Shown here: positions 9,149 to 16,779 of the stretch, piece after piece
How the letters are laid out: each line of letters begins with the position of its first letter
Position numbering within the stretch: the stretch's first letter is position 1
NCBI GenBank assembly: GCA_903875575.1
Contig: CAIQWJ010000033.1
Location: 62,001 to 126,000, forward strand
DNA: 64,000 bases
DNA from: an uncultured Acidobacteriia bacterium
GTDB lineage: Bacteria > Acidobacteriota > Terriglobia > Bryobacterales > Bryobacteraceae
Reading direction: 5' to 3'
The notes under the pieces: model-generated
Seen by the model: only the letters and a program-made list of their open reading frames with translations
What the model was told of the DNA's origin: nothing
Database searches by the model: none
Position numbers and translations under genes: made by a program

Positions 9149-9226
9149 GTTGCGCGACTTGTGAACGGAAGAACCTTAAGCCGGTAGATGATCAACACGA
9201 ATCGGCGCGTGTTTTTGCACGGCCAT

Positions 9227-9267
9227 GCAGGCACTGCGTCGCAGGCACTGCGTCGCAGGCACTACGC
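9227..9267. repeat. Short tandem repeat, 14-bp unit
   Basis: The unit GCAGGCACTGCGTC is present twice perfectly (9227-9240 and 9241-9254), followed by a partial third copy that diverges at ACTACG. It lies between the VapBC and HigBA modules. It is likely slipped-strand expansion in non-coding DNA; no function is apparent. Confidence 0.8.
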
Positions 9268-9304
9268 TTGACATAACACGGCACGCGTCATAGACTGAGG
9301 TTCG

Positions 9305-9580
9305 ATCCGATCATTTAAGTGCAAGGATACTTCGGCACTCTTTCAGGATCATCCGGTGCGTCGATTTGGCTCCATCGAGCGAAGAGCCCGTCGAAAGCTG
9401 CATTATCTCCATCAGGCCAGGCGATTGGAGGATCTCCGCGTTCCGCCGGGCAACCAACTGGAAGCACCCAGAGGTGATCGCGCAGGAACGCACAGTATTC
9501 GGGTGAACGAACAATGGCGGGTGTGCTTTGTCTGGAGTGAAGGCGACGCACACGATGTCGAGATTGTCGATTATCACTAA
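9305..9580 (+). CDS. higB: HigB/RelE-family toxin with a non-canonical start
   Basis: A roughly 91-residue protein matching the full length of HigB-type ribosome-dependent mRNA interferases. It begins IRSFKCKDTSALFQ and continues with LEDLRVPPGNQLEAPRGDRAG, then SIRVNEQWRVCFVWSEGD and the family-typical end VEIVDYH. The only regular start in frame is a GTG at 9356, which would delete about 17 conserved N-terminal residues. Homology supports initiation at the ATC codon at 9305 (a GAGG lies 4 bases upstream) or loss of the original ATG. It is followed 13 bases later by its antitoxin, the usual toxin-first HigBA order. The start is the uncertain part, not the family. Confidence 0.8.
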   Translation: MRSFKCKDTSALFQDHPVRRFGSIERRARRKLHYLHQARRLEDLRVPPGNQLEAPRGDRAGTHSIRVNEQWRVCFVWSEGDAHDVEIVDYH

Positions 9581-9593
9581 AGGGAGAACGACT

Positions 9594-9899
9594 ATGAGTT
9601 CGCAAGCATTGCTCGATCCAATCCATCCGGGAGAGATTCTCCTGGAGGACTTTATGAAACCACTGGGGATCAGCATCAACCAACTGGCACGCGACCTTGA
9701 TGTTCCGCCGAATCGCGTCAGCATGATCGTAAACGGGGCCCGTTCGATCACGGCGGATACGGCGCTTCGACTGGGAACCTACTTTGGGGTTTCACCGGAA
9801 ACCTGGCTGGGGCTACAGGTGGAATACGACATTCGGCGGACGCGGCAGCGGGACGGGGAAGAGATTGCACGGCGGGTGCGGGTGCGGCCAGCGGCGTGA
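9594..9899 (+). CDS. higA: HigA-type antitoxin, XRE helix-turn-helix
   Basis: A 101-residue protein starting MSSQALLDPIHPGEILLEDF, the classic HigA opening. A helix-turn-helix follows at about residues 25-60 (SINQLARDLDVPPNRVSMIV, then TADTALRLGTYFGVSPETWL). It binds and inhibits the HigB toxin encoded just upstream and represses the operon. The ATG at 9594 is preceded by AAAGGGAGAACGACT, a good ribosome binding site, and lies 13 bases after the toxin stop. The C-terminus is Arg-rich. Confidence 0.94.
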   Translation: MSSQALLDPIHPGEILLEDFMKPLGISINQLARDLDVPPNRVSMIVNGARSITADTALRLGTYFGVSPETWLGLQVEYDIRRTRQRDGEEIARRVRVRPAA

Positions 9900-10095
9900 C
9901 CGCGGTTCTGGCTGCGGCCTGCATTCGGAATGCTGAGTGCGAGGGGTAGACTGGAAGCGTTTGAACTATGTTGGGTCCCGCAGTGTTGCTCGCTTTTGGT
10001 GGCTGGTGGTTTAGTTGTTATACCGTCAGGCACCATACTTCCCAGGGAAAATCCTGACAGCGTGGGCAGCAGACCAATACCAGAGGAGAACAATC

Positions 10096-10230
10096 ATGCC
10101 GGATCCAAACAAGATCGAAAAAGACATTGAGCTGGCGGACGAGACCGAGACGTCGGTTGAAGATGGCACCCTCAGCGCGACAGAACTGGACGAGATCTCC
10201 GGGGCTGGCCATAACTGGGGTGGTGGCTAA
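10096..10230 (+). CDS. Putative double-glycine-type leader peptide / RiPP precursor
   Basis: A 44-residue acidic peptide starting MPDPNKIEKDIELADE, preceded by the strong ribosome binding site GAGGAGAACAATC. The second half reads LSATELDEISGAGHNWGGG. The L-x-x-x-E-L-x-x-I-S-G-(A/G) pattern is that of double-glycine leaders cleaved by peptidase-containing ABC exporters, leaving a very short Gly/His/Asn/Trp core (HNWGGG if cleavage is after GAG or GA). The gene is followed by a hairpin and then, 92 bases on, by a glycosyltransferase on the same strand. I see no PCAT exporter in the window. The coding call rests on the ribosome binding site, the leader-like motif and the acidic composition, so a function as a modified peptide remains an inference. 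Confidence 0.65.
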   Translation: MPDPNKIEKDIELADETETSVEDGTLSATELDEISGAGHNWGGG

Positions 10231-10262
10231 AACCCGCGCTGACCTTTAAGCCCGGCGAACCT

Positions 10263-10290
10263 GCGCGGGGAACCCTCGTGGTCCCCGCGC
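10263..10290 (+). terminator. GC-rich hairpin between precursor peptide and glycosyltransferase
   Basis: GCGCGGGGA at 10263-10271 pairs perfectly with TCCCCGCGC at 10282-10290 around a 10-base loop. No T-run follows, so it is more likely an attenuating or 3'-end stabilising hairpin than a complete terminator. Such elements often set a high precursor-to-enzyme ratio in peptide operons. Confidence 0.6.
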
Positions 10291-10322
10291 GCGCCATGAG
10301 CCTAAGGAGAAATTGCTGACTC

Positions 10323-11162
10323 ATGGTCTGGGAGAAGCGGATTCGAAAAACTCTCTACACGCTGGACATCGACAACTATCAACCTGCAATCAAGGCGTTG
10401 ACTTTCCCCCTGATGCAGGCCTATGCGCAAAAGATTGGTGCCGATTTTTTTCCCATCACGGAGCGTAAGTTTCCGGGATGGCCCATCGTCTACGAAAAGC
10501 TCCAGATTTACCAGTTGGGACGTGGCAGCGAAGGTCTGCCGGCCCCCGACTGGAACATCTTCTTCGATGCCGATGCGTTGATTTCCCCCGAGATGTTCGA
10601 CATTACCTGCCACCTGGATAAGTCCACCGTCTGCTTTGCGGCAAAAGACATGGCCGGGATCAGATGGAAGTACGATCAATACTTCCGTCGCGACGCGAGG
10701 CACATTGGAACGTGTGGTTGGTTCGCGTGTGCTTCCGATTGGTGTCTGGATCTGTGGCACCCGCTGGAAGACATGACCTTGCAGGAAGCCCTTGGGAACA
10801 TAGCCCCGACAATGTTCGAGCGAAAATGCGGAATGTTTGGCGAGGAACATTTCGTGGACGATTACACACTCTCGAGGAACATAGCCCGTTATGGCCTTCG
10901 TCACACAACAGCCATCGATGTCTGCGGCAACCTCGGGATCAGGGGACCGCAGGGGCAACCAGCCAACCCGTTCTTTTTTCACCTTTATGGCATTTCCGAA
11001 GAGGAGAAGCTGAACCGGATGCTCAACCACTTGTCCCGCCCACGCCTTGTGGACGGCAAACCGGTCCCCCTAAGCAAGGGTTGGTGCATCATGAGCGCAG
11101 ATGAAGTTCGGGACTTCAGGAAAAAGTGGGGCTTGCGAGCCGCTGAACCGGACCCCTGCTGA
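10323..11162 (+). CDS. Putative glycosyltransferase (GT-A type, DxD motif)
   Basis: A 279-residue protein with a nucleotide-sugar-dependent GT-A fold signature. An early segment reads PGWPIVYEKLQIYQLG, resembling the lysine/donor region of galactosyltransferase-like enzymes. It is followed by WNIFFDADALI, where D82-A-D84 is the likely metal-binding DxD, and later by the acceptor-side motif MFGEEHFVDDYTLSRNI. No signal peptide or membrane segment is seen, so it is probably cytosolic. AAGGAGA is 14 bases upstream of the ATG, a slightly long spacing. The gene lies directly downstream of the 44-residue leader-like peptide, so the peptide could be its substrate; alternatively it makes an unrelated glycan. 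It is convergent with the TonB-dependent receptor. Confidence 0.72.
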   Translation: MVWEKRIRKTLYTLDIDNYQPAIKALTFPLMQAYAQKIGADFFPITERKFPGWPIVYEKLQIYQLGRGSEGLPAPDWNIFFDADALISPEMFDITCHLDKSTVCFAAKDMAGIRWKYDQYFRRDARHIGTCGWFACASDWCLDLWHPLEDMTLQEALGNIAPTMFERKCGMFGEEHFVDDYTLSRNIARYGLRHTTAIDVCGNLGIRGPQGQPANPFFFHLYGISEEEKLNRMLNHLSRPRLVDGKPVPLSKGWCIMSADEVRDFRKKWGLRAAEPDPC

Positions 11163-11210
11163 ACTACTTCTTTTTCCTTAAAATGTCACCAGGAGAGTCA
11201 CGGTTGGGTC

Positions 11211-11265
11211 AAAAGAAAAAAGGCGTTCGTTTCAGCTGCAAACTGATGCAGATGGAACGAACGCC
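11211..11265 (-). terminator. Intrinsic terminator of the TonB-dependent receptor gene
   Basis: GGCGTTCGTT (11222-11231) pairs with AACGAACGCC (11256-11265). On the minus strand the stem is followed by a T-rich tract (complement of AAAAGAAAAAA at 11212-11221). It lies 28 bases past the receptor stop codon. Confidence 0.85.
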
Positions 11266-11292
11266 CCGGGAACAAAGACCGCTATTGCGGGA

Positions 11293-14200
11293 TCAGAACA
11301 CCAGCTTGAGTGCAATCTGGAGCTGGCGAGCGGGGAACGTTGCGTTGAAGACGCCGAAACCGCTGCCGTTGGCGTTGGTACTGCTGACTGTGGCGAAGTT
11401 GGTCTTGTTCAGCAGATTGAACGCTTCGGCACGCAACTGGAGGTAACGGCCTTCGGTGATCGTGAAATTCTTGTGGAGGCCGAAGTCGGTGCTGAAGAGC
11501 GCGGGAGTCCTGACGTTGTTTCGCGGCGTGTTGCCAAAAGGCTGAGTATAGTTGGGCACGGCGAAAGCGGCAGGATTGAGATAGTTGATCGGATTGCCGC
11601 CGGTGAGGTAGAGAGACTGGCCGGCGACGAGATCCGGTCTGGCCGAAACCAGGCCGCTGACCTGCTGCTGGGAACTGGCGGAGTAGCCCACATCGATCGG
11701 CAGCCCGGAGGTCATGGTGTTGATCATGTTAAGCGACCAGCCGCCAGCGACGAAGTCGAGCGCCTTGTTATCAATATTGAAGGTTTTGCCGTGACCAACG
11801 GGCAGGTCGTAGAGCGCAGAGAAAGTATCGTTGAGCGGCTGGTTATAGCTTGACAGACCGCGTTCGAGGCCTCGATTGTAGTAGTTAATGCGCGAGTTAT
11901 CGCCGTTGTAGTTTTCGAGGTGGCCGGGGGCGTTGTCGATCGCCTTCGACCAGGTGAAGGAGTTGAGGAGATACAAGCCGTGGGAATTTCTCTTTTCCAC
12001 TTTGGCCTGAAGGCCTTCATAACTGCCGAAGCCGCCGGCGAAGGCAACTTCAATATCGGTGAAGCCCTGAATCGGACGACGCGCCAGGAGACTGAGGTTC
12101 TGGCCCTGAAGATTAGGAGTGGCCTGGTTGGCATCGGAAAGAATGTTCAGCGCGGCGCTGTGGTTGCCCACATAGGCGACGTCCAGCAGCAGATCCTTCG
12201 CGAGTTCCTGCTGGATGGTCAGGTGCCAGCTCTGGACGTAACCGTTTCGGTTATCACTGGGTATGTAACGGACCTGTGAGATCAGGGTGGAGAAATTCGA
12301 AGGATCGATAATGCCACTCGGGAAGCCCTGCGCGAGAGAGCGGAAACAGGTTCCGGCGGCGGCGGCGGCGCTGGCGCACAACCCCAGGGTCGGAGCCTGG
12401 TTGATGGAGGAGTTGATGATATTCGGACCGTTGTAGGCGAGCAGGTTTTCGCCGCCGGCGCGGTTGAAGAGCACGTAGCTGATGCCGTAGGCAGAACGGA
12501 TTACCGTTTTGGGTGCCAGTTGATATGCCAGGCCGATACGCGGGGCCCAATCGTTATGATCCGGATGAACCAGAGCGCGGTTATAGAGACTGCCGTCTGA
12601 GGCGAAGATCAGTTTTTTGGTGGCCGGATCGAAATTGGCGAGTTTGTTATCGGCGGTGTATTGCGGGGTGGCGAATTCATAACGCAGACCCAGGTTGAGG
12701 GAGAGTCTGGAGTTGACTTTGAAATCGTCCTGAACGTAGCCGAAGTACATCTGCTGCCGGTAGTGAGCCACCGGGTTGTTGTTGAGCGTGTAGTTGCTGG
12801 GCGCGCCGTAGAGGAAGTCGGCGAGGCCGTAAACGTCTTTCGCCGTGCTGCTGAGGCTGTTCACGCAGGAAGGCGAGGTCGCATAGCACGGGTTGCTGAA
12901 GTAGCCGGTGAAGGAGAGCTGACCGTACTTGGGATTGAAGTCGCTCACGTCGGTCTGGATGTTCTGGAATTCCACGCCCGCTTTCAAAGTGTGATGGCCG
13001 AAGATCCGGGTGTAGTTCAGTTTGGGATCAAAGACGAGCGGGTACTGGTATTGCGGATTACTGCCCTGGCGGCCCAGTTGCGAGAAGCTGCCAACGGATG
13101 AGCTGATCAGGCCGCCGGCGAAGGATGGATCCAATGGCTGATTGGGAATCGTGAAGCCAGCGGTCGGAGCGCCTACGGTAGCAGGCAGCTTGCCGTTGTG
13201 GCTGTAGTTGCCGCCGAAGCGGAATTCGAGGACGGAGGCGGGATCGATAGTCCAGGTGAAGCCGCCGACGCCTTCATAGGTCTGGATGTAGACATTGCCG
13301 TTGGCGTTGCCGCCTGACGGGCCGGGGATGGCGGGCGGGCTGAAGATCCGGGTGTTCAGCTGGCTATAGCGCGCAAAGGCAGTGATCTTCGAATTGACGT
13401 AATAGTCGGAGCGGATATCGCCCTTGTCGTTATAGATTGTGTCGGAAGGGGAGGACTGGTAGTTATTGGAGAGACCCGCGAGATTCGGCGTGGGCAGGTA
13501 AGTCAGCGAGTTCGAGAGCGGACCGACCTCAGAAGCCGGGATGATGCCGTTGGGAGCCGGGTTACCGGTGAAAGGATTGACGATGGGCAGGCCATAGGCG
13601 CTGAAATCGCCATGATCCATCGCAACAGTGGGGACAGAAGCAAACTGAAGCGGATGATAGACGCGGCGGAAGCCTTCGTAGTCACCAAAGACGAATAGTT
13701 TGTTTTTGCGTATTGGCCCGCCCGCCGCGGCACCGAATTGATTCTGATTGAAGGGGAGCGTGCCGTTGAGGGGCTTGAAGAAGCCCACCGCGTTTATCAC
13801 GGTGTTGCGGTTGTATTCCCAGAGTGAGCCCCGCAGCTGGTTGGTGCCGCTCTTAATGGTGACATTAATCACCGCGCCGGCCGCATGGTCGTACTCAGCG
13901 CTGTAGTTGTTGGTTTCGACTTTGAACTGCTGGATGGCGTCAGGGCTCGGCTGCATGACCTGATTCGAAAAGCCCTGATTGCTGGTTCCGTAGGCATTGT
14001 TGTCAACGCCATCGAGCATGAAGTTATTCAGTTCACTGCGCTGGCCGTTGACGTTGTAAGAGGCGTCGCGGCTGGAATCCGAGCCGTTTTCGAGAAGCGA
14101 CTTTGCCGTGCCCGGGACAAGAAGCGTGAGATCGGCGTAGGCGCGGCCGTTGAGCGGAAGTTCAGCAATTTCGCGGGCATTGACGACCTGGCCGCGGGAG

Positions 14201-14604
14201 CTGTTGTCGGTTTCGAGAATGCCGGCGGCATCGCTGACGGTGACCGATTCGGAAGTGGCACCGATCTCCAGCCTGATATTGACGCGCTGACGGGAATCGA
14301 CTGCCAGATCGAAAGGCGCGGTGTCCGCAGTTTTGAAACCGTTCATGTCCACATGAACTTTGTAGGCAGCGAGGCGCTGATTGACAAACAGGTAGTTACC
14401 GGCAGAATCTGTTGTGCCTTTGATGTCGACACCGGTACGGACGTTGATGAGAGTAACCGTGGCCCCGGGAACAGGCAGACTGGAAGGATCGGTCACAGTG
14501 CCGAGAACGGTGGCCGATTCGAACTGCGCAGGGGCCACGAGAGCGGATGCGGCAAACAGTATGGCGAGCGTGAAGACACGTCGGGCTTGATTGGTTAGAA
14601 GCAT
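11293..14604 (-). CDS. Oar-like TonB-dependent receptor with carboxypeptidase-regulatory domain
   Basis: A 1103-residue outer-membrane protein. A signal peptide (residues 1-26, ending LVAPAQ) is followed by a carboxypeptidase-regulatory/CNA-like beta-sandwich at about residues 30-115 (VLGTVTDPSSLPVPGATVTL). A plug domain follows (ELPLNGRAYADLTLLVPG, then the NNFMLDGVDNNAYG motif), and then a long 22-stranded-barrel-like region ending in the aromatic terminal strand QIALKLVF. This architecture is greatly expanded in Acidobacteriota and is thought to import plant-polymer oligomers or other large solutes using TonB energy. No substrate-specific partner lies beside it. It has its own downstream terminator. 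The 157-base gap upstream, before the phosphoesterase gene on the same strand, should hold its promoter. Confidence 0.93.
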   Translation of the reverse strand: MLLTNQARRVFTLAILFAASALVAPAQFESATVLGTVTDPSSLPVPGATVTLINVRTGVDIKGTTDSAGNYLFVNQRLAAYKVHVDMNGFKTADTAPFDLAVDSRQRVNIRLEIGATSESVTVSDAAGILETDNSSRGQVVNAREIAELPLNGRAYADLTLLVPGTAKSLLENGSDSSRDASYNVNGQRSELNNFMLDGVDNNAYGTSNQGFSNQVMQPSPDAIQQFKVETNNYSAEYDHAAGAVINVTIKSGTNQLRGSLWEYNRNTVINAVGFFKPLNGTLPFNQNQFGAAAGGPIRKNKLFVFGDYEGFRRVYHPLQFASVPTVAMDHGDFSAYGLPIVNPFTGNPAPNGIIPASEVGPLSNSLTYLPTPNLAGLSNNYQSSPSDTIYNDKGDIRSDYYVNSKITAFARYSQLNTRIFSPPAIPGPSGGNANGNVYIQTYEGVGGFTWTIDPASVLEFRFGGNYSHNGKLPATVGAPTAGFTIPNQPLDPSFAGGLISSSVGSFSQLGRQGSNPQYQYPLVFDPKLNYTRIFGHHTLKAGVEFQNIQTDVSDFNPKYGQLSFTGYFSNPCYATSPSCVNSLSSTAKDVYGLADFLYGAPSNYTLNNNPVAHYRQQMYFGYVQDDFKVNSRLSLNLGLRYEFATPQYTADNKLANFDPATKKLIFASDGSLYNRALVHPDHNDWAPRIGLAYQLAPKTVIRSAYGISYVLFNRAGGENLLAYNGPNIINSSINQAPTLGLCASAAAAAGTCFRSLAQGFPSGIIDPSNFSTLISQVRYIPSDNRNGYVQSWHLTIQQELAKDLLLDVAYVGNHSAALNILSDANQATPNLQGQNLSLLARRPIQGFTDIEVAFAGGFGSYEGLQAKVEKRNSHGLYLLNSFTWSKAIDNAPGHLENYNGDNSRINYYNRGLERGLSSYNQPLNDTFSALYDLPVGHGKTFNIDNKALDFVAGGWSLNMINTMTSGLPIDVGYSASSQQQVSGLVSARPDLVAGQSLYLTGGNPINYLNPAAFAVPNYTQPFGNTPRNNVRTPALFSTDFGLHKNFTITEGRYLQLRAEAFNLLNKTNFATVSSTNANGSGFGVFNATFPARQLQIALKLVF

Positions 14605-14761
14605 AGTTTTGTAAGTAGCGATGTTTATTCAGAATCCCAGGTTTAAGTTTCAGGGTGATGCCAGAACCAAGACAAGACAGCAACTGAGTGTTTGAAGTGT
14701 CCCGGACGGCGGACCTATCACAATCGACGGAGATTGAGCTTACGAGGTTAAGATTTGTCCC

Positions 14762-15691
14762 TTATGCGGCCCGGTACGGTTGACTGAAATGGGTGTTCCA
14801 GTCGACAAGGTTCAGGTTCAGCAGGTCGTGGCTGACGGTTTTTGCATCGGCTTCCACAATGAGATAAGCATTTGGGTCATAACGGGTCGCCCCCATGACG
14901 AGGTGCTGCGGACCGAAGGAACGGCCAAACTCAAACCAGCGGTGCCAGTGGCCGGAGACGACACGCTGGATGGTGTTGCGATGTTTCTTAATCAGCGTAT
15001 GCACTCCGTAATCCTTCACTTCAGCCGGCGCAACGATAGTCAGGGGGTAGTGAATGAAGACGAAAGAGGGTTTGGCCTGCTGGAGTTCGGCTTCAAACCA
15101 ATTCAGCTGTTCTTCGCCGAGCGAGCCGACTGAGGCGTCGAATCTGGCATGGCCCGGGGTCCAGGTGTTGCCGAGGAAGTTATTCAGGTGGATGAATTTC
15201 CAGCCGCGGTGTTCGACGGAATAATACGGCTGGAGACCAAACTTGCGGCGGAAGAGTTCGTGCGAGTTTTCGCGCGAAACCCGTTTGATGTCGTAGTCGT
15301 GATTGCCAAAGCCGGGGTGGAACGGCATGTGGAAGCCGTCGGTGAGGGCTTTGGCCTGGTCGACGCGCGTCTCGTTCGTGAAGTAGAAGTCGATATCGGC
15401 GGAAGGATAGTTGTGGAAGTAGTCGCCAACCAGAAACACCTTTTCCATGCGGGGCTGGAGCGAGTTGATCAGGTCACGGGCCGCAGTGAGGCGCTCCGTG
15501 GTTTTGAAGATCGATTCGGTATCTTCCGGGCTGCCTTCCGGGCCGACATAGAACTTATCGATGATGTGTGTATCGGCGATGATGGCGAAGTAGAACTTCG
15601 ACGGATCGGGAGCTGCGAGGGCAAAGGGGCGGATGGCGAGCGATGCCGCACCTGCCCCGGCGATGCGAAAGAATTGTTTTCGATCCAGCAT
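14762..15691 (-). CDS. Tat-exported calcineurin-like metallophosphoesterase
   Basis: A 309-residue protein. The N-terminus MLDRKQFFRIAGAGAASLAI is a Tat-like signal with the motif in the form RKQFF. The mature part has the full dimetal phosphoesterase signature set: D-x-H (IIADTHI, D40 and H42), GD (LVGDYFHN), GNHD (GFGNHDYD), a later H (FIHYPLT) and GHWH (VVSGHWHRW). It would hydrolyse a phosphomonoester or diester in the periplasm; the substrate cannot be read from sequence. It is a stand-alone gene, on the same strand as the TonB receptor, with divergent neighbours to the right. Confidence 0.9.
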   Translation of the reverse strand: MLDRKQFFRIAGAGAASLAIRPFALAAPDPSKFYFAIIADTHIIDKFYVGPEGSPEDTESIFKTTERLTAARDLINSLQPRMEKVFLVGDYFHNYPSADIDFYFTNETRVDQAKALTDGFHMPFHPGFGNHDYDIKRVSRENSHELFRRKFGLQPYYSVEHRGWKFIHLNNFLGNTWTPGHARFDASVGSLGEEQLNWFEAELQQAKPSFVFIHYPLTIVAPAEVKDYGVHTLIKKHRNTIQRVVSGHWHRWFEFGRSFGPQHLVMGATRYDPNAYLIVEADAKTVSHDLLNLNLVDWNTHFSQPYRAA

Positions 15692-16058
15692 GAAGCACCA
15701 GTTTAGGAGGCTCGTGTGTCACGGGAATGAATATCCGGCTTCAGCAGTATTTCTGCGGGATCCTGCCGCGGGCGGCGTCAGCGTTGATTCGCTTCACAAT
15801 TGGGGATGCTAATACAAGAACACTAACCGATCCCGGTTTGATACGACGGCAACTTATGGCTGGAATGAATCACCATCGATGCCATAGGTTTCTGAGGTAC
15901 CTCCCGATCGTGGACACATTTCGAAATTTTGCGGTTTGCCCGCCGCCTGAGCCAGGAATGGTTTTCCAGAAAACTCAGGCACCTGGCGGATTGTTGTCAA
16001 CCAGCGGAGGCCAGGGCTAGTTTGCCCGTGCCGGAGTGCCTTTGATAGTATCTCCGTC
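15692..16058. other. Divergent intergenic region
   Basis: About 367 bases between the divergently transcribed phosphoesterase and subunit-3 genes. I find no convincing gene; the one open frame across it has no family character. It contains the short palindrome GAGGTACCTC near 15894-15903 and presumably both promoters, which I could not pinpoint. Confidence 0.5.
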
Positions 16059-16748
16059 ATGAAACGTCGTCGCTTTATGCAGGCGCTGGCCACCGCCCCG
16101 GCAGTTCCCGCCCTCATTGCGCAGCAACCCGCTGCGCAAACCGCACCGGTCGGGACTGGCACCGGATGGGCAGGCGGCGCATCCGGTGCGGGGCGTGGCG
16201 GGCGCGGAGGCGGCGGCGCAGGCGGCCCCGCGCTGATCGACGTAACCCCGCCCGATCAGGTGGCCGAGACGCGCGCAAAATTCTTCACCGCGGCGCAGTT
16301 TGCGACGCTCACAAAGCTGGCCGAGACTCTCATGCCGCCAATGCGCGGTAACCCGGGTGCCCTCGATTGCCGCACGCCCGAGTTTCTGGATTTTCTGCTG
16401 AGCGAGTCGCCTGCCGAGCGGAAGCTGCTGTATCGCAACGGCCTCGACTTGCTGAACGCGCATGCGACCGCTCTATACGCAAAATCTTTCGACAAGCTGG
16501 ACGCCAAACAAGCGGACGCCATCATCCGGCCCCTGCTGACGGCGGTACCGTGGACTCACGATCCGCCGAAGGATCCGGGCAAGCATTTCCTTGCCGCAGT
16601 GCACGAAGATATCCGAACGGCCACACGCAACTCTCCCGAGTGGGCGGCGAGTGGCGGTGGTGGCCGGGGCGGGCGCGGCGGCGCTGGCGCGGGGGGAGCG
16701 GCCGGACAACTTGTCTGGCTCCCGATCGATCCGGTCTATAAGAGCTGA
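16059..16748 (+). CDS. Gluconate 2-dehydrogenase subunit 3-like protein (Tat-exported)
   Basis: A 229-residue protein. The N-terminus MKRRRFMQALATAPAVPALI is a Tat-type signal. The central domain (about residues 65-200) contains FFTAAQFATLTKLAETLMP, LDCRTPEFLDFLLSES and LDAKQADAIIRPL, matching the small subunit (subunit 3) of membrane-bound gluconate/GMC-type dehydrogenases. In these complexes the small subunit escorts the folded flavoprotein through Tat export. Two Gly/Arg-rich low-complexity tracts flank the domain (about residues 38-58 and near the C-terminus), similar in composition to tracts in other proteins of this window. The gene lies 31 bases upstream of the GMC catalytic subunit, which supports a two-subunit enzyme. 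Confidence 0.85.
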   Translation: MKRRRFMQALATAPAVPALIAQQPAAQTAPVGTGTGWAGGASGAGRGGRGGGGAGGPALIDVTPPDQVAETRAKFFTAAQFATLTKLAETLMPPMRGNPGALDCRTPEFLDFLLSESPAERKLLYRNGLDLLNAHATALYAKSFDKLDAKQADAIIRPLLTAVPWTHDPPKDPGKHFLAAVHEDIRTATRNSPEWAASGGGGRGGRGGAGAGGAAGQLVWLPIDPVYKS

Positions 16749-16779
16749 TCGCGATCACCGACCGAGAACAGGGTAAACA

